From: Pontimonas sp.
GTDB lineage: Bacteria; Actinomycetota; Actinomycetes; Actinomycetales; Microbacteriaceae
Direction: 5' to 3'
Length of the DNA: 14,582 nucleotides
NCBI GenBank assembly: GCA_017852615.1
Contig: JAFMKX010000025.1
Span: forward strand, 1-14,582
Made by a program: the position numbers and the translations under genes. A model generated the notes under the pieces. That model worked only from the letters and a program-made list of their open reading frames with translations. It ran no database searches and was not told the origin of the DNA. Positions 1 through 6,438 of this stretch are shown one piece after another. How positions within the stretch are numbered: the stretch's first letter is position 1; every line of letters begins with the position of its first letter.

Positions 1-221
1 AGGATTTTCTTCTGCCCCAGCAACCGCACCACGGCCGGTAACCGACGCATAAACAGCAATAACACGACGCAGAAAATGAGCGACAGGAAGATCCGCCAGG
101 CCAAGATTTCGACCGGGCTGCTGGGATCGAGAGCAACAAAGAAGGCGGGCAACATGCCCCACAGCCCATAGGCGGCAAGCGCTGCTAAAAACCCGTCTCG
201 ACGGGCTGTTGTCTCATTCAC
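1..221 (-). CDS. rarD: RarD/EamA-family transporter, N-terminal fragment (3' end outside window)
   Basis: Only the first 73 codons are in the window; the rest lies beyond base 1. Translation from GTG at 221 gives a short charged start (VNETTARRDG), a first hydrophobic helix with the pattern AALAAYGLWGMLPAFF, a short polar stretch with PVEILAWRI, and a second hydrophobic helix (SLIFCVVLLLF) followed by basic residues. The LWG...P/EI.A.R pattern is typical of the first two helices of RarD, a ten-helix inner-membrane permease of the drug/metabolite transporter superfamily whose natural substrate is not settled. GTG 221 is the first in-frame start with a plausible context. An ATG at 226 is out of frame and hits a stop at once. 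No Shine-Dalgarno is visible, but TAGCCT sits six bases upstream, so a leaderless start is possible. Family assignment is fairly sure; the exact subfamily is less so because the fragment is short. Confidence 0.72.
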   Translation of the reverse strand, partial: MNETTARRDGFLAALAAYGLWGMLPAFFVALDPSSPVEILAWRIFLSLIFCVVLLLFMRRLPAVVRLLGQKKI

Positions 222-227
222 CGCATC

Positions 228-233
228 AGGCTA
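228..233 (-). promoter_or_regulatory. Putative -10 element of the rarD-like gene (leaderless start)
   Basis: On the minus strand TAGCCT (TANNNT class) ends six bases before the GTG at 221, placing the predicted transcription start at or next to the start codon. No ribosome-binding site is seen and no clear -35 hexamer. The same hexamer lies seven bases before the coaA ATG. Inference only. Confidence 0.35.
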
Positions 234-257
234 TACCCGGAAAAGACCCCAGAAATA

Positions 258-290
258 CCTGTGGCCCCGCAGTGTGTGCGGGGCCACAGG
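258..290 (-). terminator. Strong hairpin downstream of groES
   Basis: A perfect 13-bp inverted repeat (CCTGTGGCCCCGC and its complement, 258-270 and 278-290) encloses a 7-base loop. It begins 17 bases beyond the groES stop. On the minus strand it is followed by TATTTCT, only a weak U-tract, so termination may be partly U-independent, as is common in GC-rich actinobacteria. It separates groES from the rarD-like gene downstream. Confidence 0.7.
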
Positions 291-307
291 AGAAGAACTA
301 ATCGTCC

Positions 308-604
308 TTAGCGCTCGACAATCGCGAGCACGTCGCGAGCCGACAAGACGAGGTACTCGTCATTGCCAAACTTCACTTCGGTTCCACCGTACTTGGAGTA
401 CAGGACGAGATCGCCCACGGCAACATCCATGGGGACTCGGTTGGCGTTGTCGTCGAAACGGCCGGGGCCGACTGCAACTACTTCGCCTTCCTGAGGCTTC
501 TCTTTCGCGGTGTCTGGGATGACCAAACCAGAAGCAGTCATTTGCTCTGCTTCGACCTGCTTGATCACGATTCGATCTTCGAGCGGCTTAATGGATACCG
601 ACAC
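308..604 (-). CDS. groES: Co-chaperonin GroES (Hsp10)
   Basis: This is the heptameric lid of the GroEL folding chamber, acting in the cytosol. The 98-residue product has the normal family length and shows the SIKPLEDRIVIKQ start, a mobile-loop region with GLVIPDTAKEKPQEGEVVAVGPG (about residues 26-48), and the VGDLVLYSKYGGTEVK and DEYLVLSARDVLAIV segments of the GroES beta-barrel. The open frame continues further upstream, but GTG at 604 is chosen because AAAGAGG (611-617) sits six bases before it and the protein then begins where the family begins. Two CIRCE operators and a promoter lie just upstream, so HrcA control is expected. A hairpin follows the stop. No groEL is adjacent: the next gene downstream is a transporter, so the chaperonin subunit must be encoded elsewhere. 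Confidence 0.97.
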   Translation of the reverse strand: MSVSIKPLEDRIVIKQVEAEQMTASGLVIPDTAKEKPQEGEVVAVGPGRFDDNANRVPMDVAVGDLVLYSKYGGTEVKFGNDEYLVLSARDVLAIVER

Positions 605-610
605 GGTTGA

Positions 611-617
611 CCTCTTT
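611..617 (-). promoter_or_regulatory. groES ribosome-binding site
   Basis: AAAGAGG on the minus strand lies six bases before GTG 604. It decides the groES start against the longer upstream reading, which would add 20 residues not seen in GroES proteins and would run back through CIRCE 1. Confidence 0.75.
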
Positions 618-630
618 CTGAGACTTTGGT

Positions 631-657
631 TTAGCACACTCACCATTAGAGTGCTAA
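631..657. promoter_or_regulatory. CIRCE operator 1 (HrcA binding site)
   Basis: TTAGCACAC - 9 bases - GAGTGCTAA. The CIRCE consensus is TTAGCACTC-N9-GAGTGCTAA, so the right arm is perfect, the left arm differs at one base, and the spacing is exact. It lies in the groES 5' untranslated region, downstream of the predicted -10. CIRCE is the operator of the heat-shock repressor HrcA. Confidence 0.93.
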
Positions 658-662
658 CCCCC

Positions 663-692
663 ACTGTAGCGAAGGTATTAGCACTCGCGCAA
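663..692 (-). promoter_or_regulatory. Predicted groES promoter (-35 TTGCGC, -10 TACAGT)
   Basis: On the minus strand TTGCGC (687-692) and TACAGT (663-668) are separated by 18 bases, resembling a housekeeping sigma promoter. The -35 falls inside the spacer of CIRCE 2, and the -10 lies between the two operators. HrcA on either site should block polymerase. Confidence 0.55.
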
Positions 693-704
693 TACGAGTG
701 CTAG
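678..704. promoter_or_regulatory. CIRCE operator 2 (HrcA binding site)
   Basis: TTAGCACTC - 9 bases - GAGTGCTAG: the left arm matches consensus perfectly, the right arm differs only in the last base, and the spacing is exact. It is 20 bases from CIRCE 1 and overlaps the predicted groES -35. Its other edge is 19 bases from the ATG of the divergent methyltransferase gene. Confidence 0.93.
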
Positions 705-723
705 GTGTGCCGGGGATGCGACA

Positions 724-1923
724 ATGGGAAATATGGAGCGCAGCGAAGTGATGGCCCTGCTCAGCCCCGTAGCGCTCGAACTTCTCGCCACGACAGATCC
801 ACCATCATCGAAGGATGACGTTCTCGCTCTTGTGAGCCGATTACGCAAAGCAGGACACTCCCCTGAACTAACCAGTGCCGTGATGGGGCAGCTCGCGCTG
901 AGAGCCAAAGCTATCGATAAGTTTGGCGAATTTGCCCCCCGCATGCTGCTCACCAAAGAGGGTCTGGAGCAGGCCACCAGGCTGAGTGTGGCAAGCCATC
1001 ACGCGCAGAGGATGCACTGGGCCGGGATCACCTCAGTCGTGGATGCCGGGTGCGGCATCGGTGGCGATGCGTTAGCTTTTGCCGGTGTCGGGCTCACCGT
1101 GAGAGCACTCGAAGCCAACGAAGCAACAGCAGCCCTCGCCGCCTATAACTTGGCGCCCCTGGACACGGTGGAGGTCCTCCACCGATCCGTCAGCGACGAG
1201 GATTTAGAGGGCGTCGACGCGTTGTGGTGCGACCCAGCTCGGAGGGCGGGGGCAACACGACTGCATAATCCAGAGGACTGGTCCCCTTCGCTCGAGTGGG
1301 TCTTTGCTCATGCACAGACCATGCCTGCGGGTATCAAACTCGCACCGGGAATGGATCGCTCGCTGATCCCCGAGGGCATGGAAGCGCAGTGGGTGTCCTA
1401 TCAGGGAAGCGTGCTCGAGATGGTGCTGTGGTCGGGAAAACTCGCCCGCGAGGGTATTACCCGCAGTGCGTTGGTCCTCACATCCCGTGGAAGCGCCGAA
1501 CTACTCGGTGCCGGCGATGCACCTGACGCCCCGGTGGGGGATCTCCTGCGCTATCTCATCGAGCCTGATGGCGCGGTGATCAGGGCGCGCCTCATTGGCG
1601 ACCTGGCCAGACATCACCATGGCCACATGATCGATGCGACCATTGCCTACGTCACGACCGATCAAGAAGTGCACACTCCCCTGGCCTCCTGTTTCGAGAT
1701 TCTCGAAGTCATCCCTTATTCGGTCAAAGGCGTGGAAGCACTGGTGAAAAAGTCAGACCTCGGGGAGTTAGAAATTAAGAAACGTGGCCTCGATATTGAC
1801 CCCGCCCACCTGCGCACAACACTGTCTTTGAAGGGCTCGGGTCACGCCACCCTGATTCTGACTCGAGCAGCAGGTAAGAAAATTGCCATCCTGGCACGGC
1901 GCGTCGAGAGCGCTAACGATTAA
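724..1923 (+). CDS. Class I SAM-dependent methyltransferase with THUMP-like C-terminal domain
   Basis: A 399-residue protein. Residues 1-100 are a helical N-terminal region. A Rossmann-type methyltransferase core follows, with SAM-binding motif I VVDAGCGIGGD (105-115), an acidic residue at the end of the next strand (ALEAN, E130) and WCDPARR (168-174), which occupies the place of motif IV (DPPY-like) in RNA and DNA methyltransferases. The last 70 or so residues (PYSVKGVEALVKK...GSGHATLILTRAAGKKIAILARR) resemble the THUMP-like domain that accompanies this family in actinobacteria. RNA is the likely substrate by analogy with THUMP methyltransferases, but the target is unknown to me. The ATG at 724 has GGGGA (712-716) seven bases upstream; ATG 736 is an alternative. 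It is divergent from groES and ends six bases before the convergent DUF4190 gene. The methyltransferase call is firm; the substrate is not. Confidence 0.85.
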   Translation: MGNMERSEVMALLSPVALELLATTDPPSSKDDVLALVSRLRKAGHSPELTSAVMGQLALRAKAIDKFGEFAPRMLLTKEGLEQATRLSVASHHAQRMHWAGITSVVDAGCGIGGDALAFAGVGLTVRALEANEATAALAAYNLAPLDTVEVLHRSVSDEDLEGVDALWCDPARRAGATRLHNPEDWSPSLEWVFAHAQTMPAGIKLAPGMDRSLIPEGMEAQWVSYQGSVLEMVLWSGKLAREGITRSALVLTSRGSAELLGAGDAPDAPVGDLLRYLIEPDGAVIRARLIGDLARHHHGHMIDATIAYVTTDQEVHTPLASCFEILEVIPYSVKGVEALVKKSDLGELEIKKRGLDIDPAHLRTTLSLKGSGHATLILTRAAGKKIAILARRVESAND

Positions 1924-1929
1924 GCGAAT

Positions 1930-2316
1930 TTAGCCGGCGAGAAGGTAGCCGGTGCTCACTAAGAACGCTAGAGCGATGGGCAGCGTGACCAACACCAGAA
2001 TCACCGTTCCCACCACCAACGCCACATAGCTCAACGCCAGTGCCACCATCGCACGAATACGGCCCGCCTCATCGCTTCGCTTGGCACTGTGCCCCAAAAT
2101 GATTCCCACAATGGCCGGCAGCACACCCAAGCCAAAGAGGGGAGTGAGAGCGAGAGCCACCACCGCCACGCTCAGGGCAACTCGAGGCAGCAGACCTCCT
2201 GGTTTCTTCGCAGGCTGAGCGGGCATCACACCGCGGGTTTCCACGGACACCTCGGTGACCGACACCTCCGAGATTGTCTCGGGGTGCTCTCTTCCCGCCG
2301 TGTTATCCAAGCTCAT
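1930..2316 (-). CDS. DUF4190-like small membrane protein
   Basis: A 128-residue protein with a polar, acidic and proline-containing N-terminus (about 1-44) and no signal-peptide pattern. Two hydrophobic segments follow at about 46-74 and 88-127, joined by a short loop with GHSAKRSDEAGRIRAM. The layout 'helix - GIILGH.A - polar loop - G/A-rich helix' is that of DUF4190 proteins, small double-spanning membrane proteins of unknown function, usually with a cytoplasmic N-terminal tail. ATG at 2316 has AGGGTGG a short distance upstream. It begins 20 bases after the tsaD stop and looks like the last gene of that operon. A TAGGGT hexamer nine bases before the ATG could be a separate -10, but the ribosome-binding site makes an operon start more likely. 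There is no room for a terminator before the convergent methyltransferase stop. Confidence 0.7.
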   Translation of the reverse strand: MSLDNTAGREHPETISEVSVTEVSVETRGVMPAQPAKKPGGLLPRVALSVAVVALALTPLFGLGVLPAIVGIILGHSAKRSDEAGRIRAMVALALSYVALVVGTVILVLVTLPIALAFLVSTGYLLAG

Positions 2317-2336
2317 GGTGTAACCACCCTAGCGAG

Positions 2337-3392
2337 CTAGTCCATGAGCTGGATGATGCCAGCAGGCAACGTTGAATTCACCGCACTAGAAATCGGCGAA
2401 GGCTCGAACCCCGCCATCATGCGCTGGCTTCCCAGCGCCGCAATCATGGCGCCGTTATCGGTGCACAAGGCTAGAGGTGGAACGCTCAAGGAAATACCCG
2501 CTTCCTCACATCGCTGCGCGGCTAGTTCTCGCACTCGAGAGTTAGCGGCCACCCCGCCACCCAGCAACAGCCTGGAAACCCCGTGATCGGCGCACGCGGC
2601 GAGCGCTTTCGTGACCAAGACGTCTGCCACGGCCTCTTGAAAAGAAGCGGCAATCGAGGCCACATCGGGTTGCACCCCTTGGTGGACTAACCCCTCCACG
2701 TGCCGGGCCACCGCGGTCTTGAGGCCCGAAAAAGAGAAGTTATACCGGTGCTGAGCCTGGTCTTTGTGTTGAGTGAGGCCGCGGGGGAATCGCACGTAGT
2801 CCGGGTTCCCCTCTCTCGCCACCCGATCTATTTCGGGGCCACCAGGGTAGGGAAGGCCCAATACTCGAGCTACCTTGTCAAACGCTTCACCAGCGGCATC
2901 ATCAATCGTTTCACCCAGCAGCTCGACGTGGGACACCACATCATGAACCAGCAGCAGCGAGGTGTGTCCCCCCGACACCAACAGGGCAACGGTGGGAATA
3001 TCTCTCGAGGCCGTGGGCTGCGCTAAACACTCCACTCCCACGTGACCGACCAGATGATTCACGGCATACAGGGGAATATCCAAACTCACGGCAAGCGCTT
3101 TAGCTGCGCCAACCCCCACCATGAGCGCACCCGCTAGTCCCGGGCCGGTGGTCACGGCAATCGCATCAAGTTCGTCATAGCTCACACCGGCAGTGGCCAT
3201 AGCGTTGGCCAGCACACCGGGCAAGGCCTCCACGTGCGCTCGGGCAGCTACTTCCGGAACCACTCCGCCATAGCGAGCGTGTTCTGCCATGGATGAGGCC
3301 ACCACATTAGCCAGCAGTGTGGTGCCTCGAACAATACCGACCCCGGTTTCATCGCAACTTGTCTCAATACCTAAGACCAACGGCTCACTCAT
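2337..3392 (-). CDS. tsaD: tRNA N6-adenosine threonylcarbamoyltransferase TsaD
   Basis: TsaD transfers the threonylcarbamoyl group from threonylcarbamoyl-AMP to A37 of ANN-decoding tRNAs, making t6A, within a TsaB-TsaD-TsaE complex in the cytosol. The 351-residue length is normal. Visible ASKHA/Kae1 motifs are LGIETSCDETGVGI (7-20), the metal-binding histidines in NHLVGH (H113, H117), LVSGGHTS (138-145), DDAAGEAFDKVAR (164-176), LGGGVAANSRVR (277-288) and LCTDNGAMIA (309-318) with the metal-binding Asp at 312. Nothing essential is missing. The ATG at 3392 lies inside the end of rimI (8-base overlap), so the two are probably translationally coupled. Confidence 0.97.
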   Translation of the reverse strand: MSEPLVLGIETSCDETGVGIVRGTTLLANVVASSMAEHARYGGVVPEVAARAHVEALPGVLANAMATAGVSYDELDAIAVTTGPGLAGALMVGVGAAKALAVSLDIPLYAVNHLVGHVGVECLAQPTASRDIPTVALLVSGGHTSLLLVHDVVSHVELLGETIDDAAGEAFDKVARVLGLPYPGGPEIDRVAREGNPDYVRFPRGLTQHKDQAQHRYNFSFSGLKTAVARHVEGLVHQGVQPDVASIAASFQEAVADVLVTKALAACADHGVSRLLLGGGVAANSRVRELAAQRCEEAGISLSVPPLALCTDNGAMIAALGSQRMMAGFEPSPISSAVNSTLPAGIIQLMD

Positions 3393-3876
3393 GACCCACC
3401 GCCAAAGACGTCTGCGCTGGCGAAAGCTCCACGCGCATCACAATCGCATCGACATTATCTGGTTGGTAGTAACCGACTCGAGAATCAATGGCAACAAATC
3501 CACAGTGCTCATAGAGCGCCCTCGCCACGTCGTTATCTGCGCGAACCTCGAGGAAGACTTCCCTCACGCCACTAGACCTCGCCTGGGACAACAGGGCCTC
3601 GAGCAAGAGTCGCCCCAGTCCCACACCTCGAAAATTCGCCGCCACAGCCAAAGTCTGAATATCCCCTACCCCGGATCCAGGGACCACCCGCAACCCTCCA
3701 TACCCACAGACCTCGGGCTGCCCATCCGGGCGAGCCACCACGTAGTAGCTATGCGGGTGAGAAATTTCGGCGACCATCAACTCCGGTGACCACGCGTCGG
3801 ACCCAAAGAGCTCCGACTCCATGTCGATCATGGTGGGCAGGTCTTCTAACAACGCGCGCGAGAGATAAAAAGTCAT
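3385..3876 (-). CDS. rimI: GNAT N-acetyltransferase, RimI-type
   Basis: RimI acetylates protein N-termini, classically ribosomal protein S18, using acetyl-CoA. The 163-residue product has the GNAT order: an N-terminal strand-helix region (1-45), DIQTLAVAANFRGVGLGRLLL (72-92) carrying the acetyl-CoA pyrophosphate loop at 82-88, and EVFLEVRADNDVARALYEHCGF (106-127), with the Glu at 110 and Tyr at 122 that match the RimI catalytic region. The gene overlaps tsaB by 4 bases and tsaD by 8. A rimI gene between tsaB and tsaD is a common bacterial arrangement, which supports RimI over other GNAT subfamilies. The actual target is not proven from sequence. Confidence 0.88.
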   Translation of the reverse strand: MTFYLSRALLEDLPTMIDMESELFGSDAWSPELMVAEISHPHSYYVVARPDGQPEVCGYGGLRVVPGSGVGDIQTLAVAANFRGVGLGRLLLEALLSQARSSGVREVFLEVRADNDVARALYEHCGFVAIDSRVGYYQPDNVDAIVMRVELSPAQTSLAVGHE

Positions 3877-4463
3877 GAGGGCATCGTCACATCAGGGGCC
3901 CGAAGATACACAGGCTGAGCAGCAGGGAAATCCAGAGAATTCTCCAGATAGAGCCTCGCCACCTGGGCAAGCCCCGAAGCGGGAATAGAGCTGGCTTCGA
4001 GCCTGGTCAGGGCACTGTGGGCACCCAGTGCCTCGTCGAGCTCTTCCGGTCGACATAACTCCGGCCCGATAACGCGGCGCTGGAGCTGATCAGATTGATA
4101 CACGCTGTAGGCCACTTCACCCCGTCTGGCATCAGTGACCACAACGAGATCACCTGGGGCACTAAATCCCAGGCTGTCATGGCTCATCACGGGAAGAAGG
4201 GGAAGTGAACGAGACGAGGAAAAAGCAATCGCCGCTGCCATCCCCACGCGCAAACCAGTAAAGGGCCCAGGTCCCACGCCCATCACCACATGGGTCACGT
4301 CGCCGCCAGAAAGTCCTGCGCTGCTCAGGGCATCGCGCAGCAGCACCCCGATAATTTCGGCGTGGCCTCGAGGATCCTCGCTGCTGGTTTCTGCCAGCAC
4401 GTCGCCGGTGGCAGACACCACTGCCACCGAAGTTCCCGCAGAAGAATCAATCGAGAGAAACAC
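3873..4463 (-). CDS. tsaB: t6A biosynthesis dimerisation protein TsaB
   Basis: TsaB is the non-catalytic ASKHA-fold partner of TsaD and is needed for assembly of the t6A complex. From GTG 4463 the protein has 196 residues, starts MFLSIDSSAGTSVAVV as expected for the family, and shows GVGPGPFTGLRVGMAAA (62-78), the TsaB/TsaD GPG.FTGLR signature. The catalytic metal-binding histidines of TsaD are absent, as they should be. The frame is open up to 4523, but GTG 4463 is preferred: GGAG (4471-4474) is seven bases upstream, and the extra 20 residues would not match the family. This start overlaps tsaE by 17 bases, and the stop overlaps rimI by 4, so coupled translation is likely. Confidence 0.93.
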   Translation of the reverse strand: MFLSIDSSAGTSVAVVSATGDVLAETSSEDPRGHAEIIGVLLRDALSSAGLSGGDVTHVVMGVGPGPFTGLRVGMAAAIAFSSSRSLPLLPVMSHDSLGFSAPGDLVVVTDARRGEVAYSVYQSDQLQRRVIGPELCRPEELDEALGAHSALTRLEASSIPASGLAQVARLYLENSLDFPAAQPVYLRAPDVTMPS

Positions 4464-4953
4464 GAAAATGCTCCATCGCTGCGTGATATCGAGCGCTGCG
4501 CTCGGGTGCATCGCCGTGGGCAATCAGGCTCACTTCTCGGGGTTGATCTTCGTCGAAATCTTCGCCCGTCCCTTGAGGTCGCACCAGGATCAATTCCACC
4601 CACTTTTCAAAGAGTTCCGGTGCATACGCAGCCGCCCACTCGGCTAAGACAACACTGGTGGAGTAGTCAAGATCCAATTCATCAAACTCAGCGGCGGAGC
4701 CCACGCGATACGCATCCACATGAACCAACGCGGGCTTTTCTGGATCAATCGAGCGATGTGTCCTGGCCACAATAAAGGTCGGGCTGGACACTGGGGTATC
4801 CAGATCAAAAGCCTCGCCAAAACCCCGGGCAAACGTCGTTTTTCCCGCCCCCAATTCGCCGGTGAGCACCACCACATCACCCGCCTGGGCAATTTCACCA
4901 AGAGCTAACCCCAAGGCCTCCATCTGGGCGCTGGTGGGAATCACTAGCGTCAC
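4447..4953 (-). CDS. tsaE: t6A biosynthesis ATPase TsaE
   Basis: TsaE is the small P-loop ATPase that binds the TsaB-TsaD dimer and resets it after each round of t6A synthesis. The 168-residue product carries Walker A GELGAGKTT (32-40), the SSPTFI segment (56-61), HVDAYR (78-83) with an acidic residue in the Walker B position, and LAEWA (103-107), all in the family order. The C-terminal third (about 120-168) is more variable. The ATG at 4953 overlaps the end of alr by four bases (ATGA type). The end overlaps the tsaB start by 17 bases. Confidence 0.95.
   Translation of the reverse strand: MTLVIPTSAQMEALGLALGEIAQAGDVVVLTGELGAGKTTFARGFGEAFDLDTPVSSPTFIVARTHRSIDPEKPALVHVDAYRVGSAAEFDELDLDYSTSVVLAEWAAAYAPELFEKWVELILVRPQGTGEDFDEDQPREVSLIAHGDAPERSARYHAAMEHFRVSLD
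4471..4474 (-). promoter_or_regulatory. tsaB ribosome-binding site inside tsaE
   Basis: GGAG on the minus strand lies seven bases before GTG 4463 and is embedded in the last codons of tsaE. It fixes the tsaB start that leaves a 196-residue protein. Confidence 0.6.
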
Positions 4954-6056
4954 GGAGCAATAACCCGAGGTATGCGGGGGCCTAGCCTGGTGATAATTTC
5001 ATAGGCAATAGTGGACGCCGCTTCAGCCCACTCGGTAGCGCTGGGATCGCCCTGGGCCGGATCGCCCCATAAGACGCACCATTGACCTTCGGTGATGTTC
5101 GCATCGCCGACATCAACGCTGAATTGATCCATCGAAATTCGGCCCGAAACGCTAAAGCGCTGTTGATCAATCACCACAGGGGCTTTCGAGGACGCGTGGC
5201 GAGGAATCCCATCGGCATAACCCAGTGGCACCAACGCCAGAGTGGTCTGCTTCGACGTGCGATAGGTGTGGCCATAGCCCACCCCCAAACCTTCTGATAC
5301 CCGCTTGACCAAGATGACCTGCCCGCTGACCCGCATCGCCGGGGTCAAACCCACACCGTGATAGCGCTCGGTCACCGGCACGCCATATGCGGCAGCCCCC
5401 ACCCGCACCATGTCATGCGCCAGAGCCGGGGAATCACTGGTGCCAATACTCGAGGCCACATGACGAATCTCGGGAACAATTCCGTGACTACTAGCCAGCG
5501 ACAGAGCCTGGTCATAGACCTCGCCCTGCGCGGCATCTGCCTGCACCGACGTGCCAGAGAGGTGGGTAAAGATTCCGATGGTTCTCACCAGGCGAGCATC
5601 CTGCGCGTGCTTGGCCCTGGTAAACAGTGCCTCCCAATCTCTGGGATCAGCACCGTTGCGACCTAGGCCGCTATCTACTTTGAGGTGAAGGCGCGCAGGG
5701 GTCCCAGGCTTTACGACAGAGAGAACCTGCTCCAGTTGCGCCACCGAGGACACCCCTAGGTCAATTCCTGCCTCATAAGCACCGGTGAGGTCTTCACCTG
5801 GGCCAAAAAGCCAGGCCAAGATCGGGGCGCTCACCCCACCAGCGCGAAGTTCGAGAGCTTCCTGGATATCGGCAGTGCCCAGCCAGTTGGCACCACCCTC
5901 GAGCGCTGCCCGCGCCGCCGTGAGTGCGCCATGGCCATAGCCGTTGGCTTTGACCACGATCAACATGTTGGGGGTGCCAGCCATGGCACGCAAAATTTCC
6001 ACATTGGCTGATATCGCGGACGGGCGAATCAGTGCTTCTCGCATCGCTTGGCTCAT
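4950..6056 (-). CDS. alr: Alanine racemase
   Basis: Alr interconverts L- and D-alanine with pyridoxal phosphate and supplies D-Ala for peptidoglycan. The 368 residues match the family length. VVKANGYGHGA (34-44) carries the PLP lysine at 36. LKVDSGLGRNG (125-135), GIFTHLSG (161-168) and HVASSIG (199-205) are the barrel motifs, and VGYGHTY (259-265) holds the second catalytic residue, Tyr 261. LGYADGIPR and the C-terminal SMDQFSVDV beta-domain motif are also present. The ATG at 6056 overlaps the acpS stop (ATGA) and the stop overlaps tsaE by four bases. In relatives an nnr-type NAD(P)H-hydrate repair gene is often found between acpS and alr; here the two genes abut directly, so that gene is absent from this position. 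Confidence 0.96.
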   Translation of the reverse strand: MSQAMREALIRPSAISANVEILRAMAGTPNMLIVVKANGYGHGALTAARAALEGGANWLGTADIQEALELRAGGVSAPILAWLFGPGEDLTGAYEAGIDLGVSSVAQLEQVLSVVKPGTPARLHLKVDSGLGRNGADPRDWEALFTRAKHAQDARLVRTIGIFTHLSGTSVQADAAQGEVYDQALSLASSHGIVPEIRHVASSIGTSDSPALAHDMVRVGAAAYGVPVTERYHGVGLTPAMRVSGQVILVKRVSEGLGVGYGHTYRTSKQTTLALVPLGYADGIPRHASSKAPVVIDQQRFSVSGRISMDQFSVDVGDANITEGQWCVLWGDPAQGDPSATEWAEAASTIAYEIITRLGPRIPRVIAP

Positions 6057-6421
6057 GCGCGAGCTTCCATCACCACAAAGGCCATCGCCATGCCCGCGTC
6101 ATGAGTAAGGGAGAGATGATGGTCACTCGCCAGCAGCGATCGCGAACGAGCCAGTGCACCACCAGAGAGAACCAACGTGGGGCGCTCGCCCCGTGAACTC
6201 GACACTTGAATGTCGTGCCAGCTAAAGCCAGAAATGTTGCCACCGAGTGCCTTGAGTGCTGCTTCTTTGGCAGCAAATCGTGCCGCCAAAGACTGGGCGG
6301 AGATCTCGGAATCGAGAAGATCAATATCGCCAAAGAGTCGCTGCTTGAGCCGAGGGGTGCGCGTCAGGGCGCGCTCAAAACGAGCAATATCCACGAGATC
6401 CACCCCCACACCCAACACCAC
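6053..6421 (-). CDS. acpS: Holo-[acyl-carrier-protein] synthase
   Basis: AcpS moves the 4'-phosphopantetheine arm of coenzyme A onto a serine of apo-ACP, activating fatty-acid synthesis. The 122-residue protein has the two family signatures: GVGVDLVDIARFE (4-16) with the metal-binding Asp at 8, and RFAAKEAALKALG (48-60) with Lys 52 and the metal-binding Glu at 53. SLTHD near the C-terminus is the usual ending motif. GTG 6421 is chosen because AGGG lies about six bases upstream; GTG 6418 and TTG 6415 would shorten the protein by one or two residues. It begins 17 bases after the glmS stop and overlaps alr by four bases. Confidence 0.94.
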   Translation of the reverse strand: MVLGVGVDLVDIARFERALTRTPRLKQRLFGDIDLLDSEISAQSLAARFAAKEAALKALGGNISGFSWHDIQVSSSRGERPTLVLSGGALARSRSLLASDHHLSLTHDAGMAMAFVVMEARA

Positions 6422-6438
6422 GGTCTGCCCTACCTAGC

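Noticed and set aside
4135..4775. Overlapping plus-strand open frames opposite tsaB and tsaE
   Set aside because: They are shadows of the t6A genes, whose motifs are complete on the minus strand; the plus-strand products are Arg/Ser-rich with no recognisable pattern.
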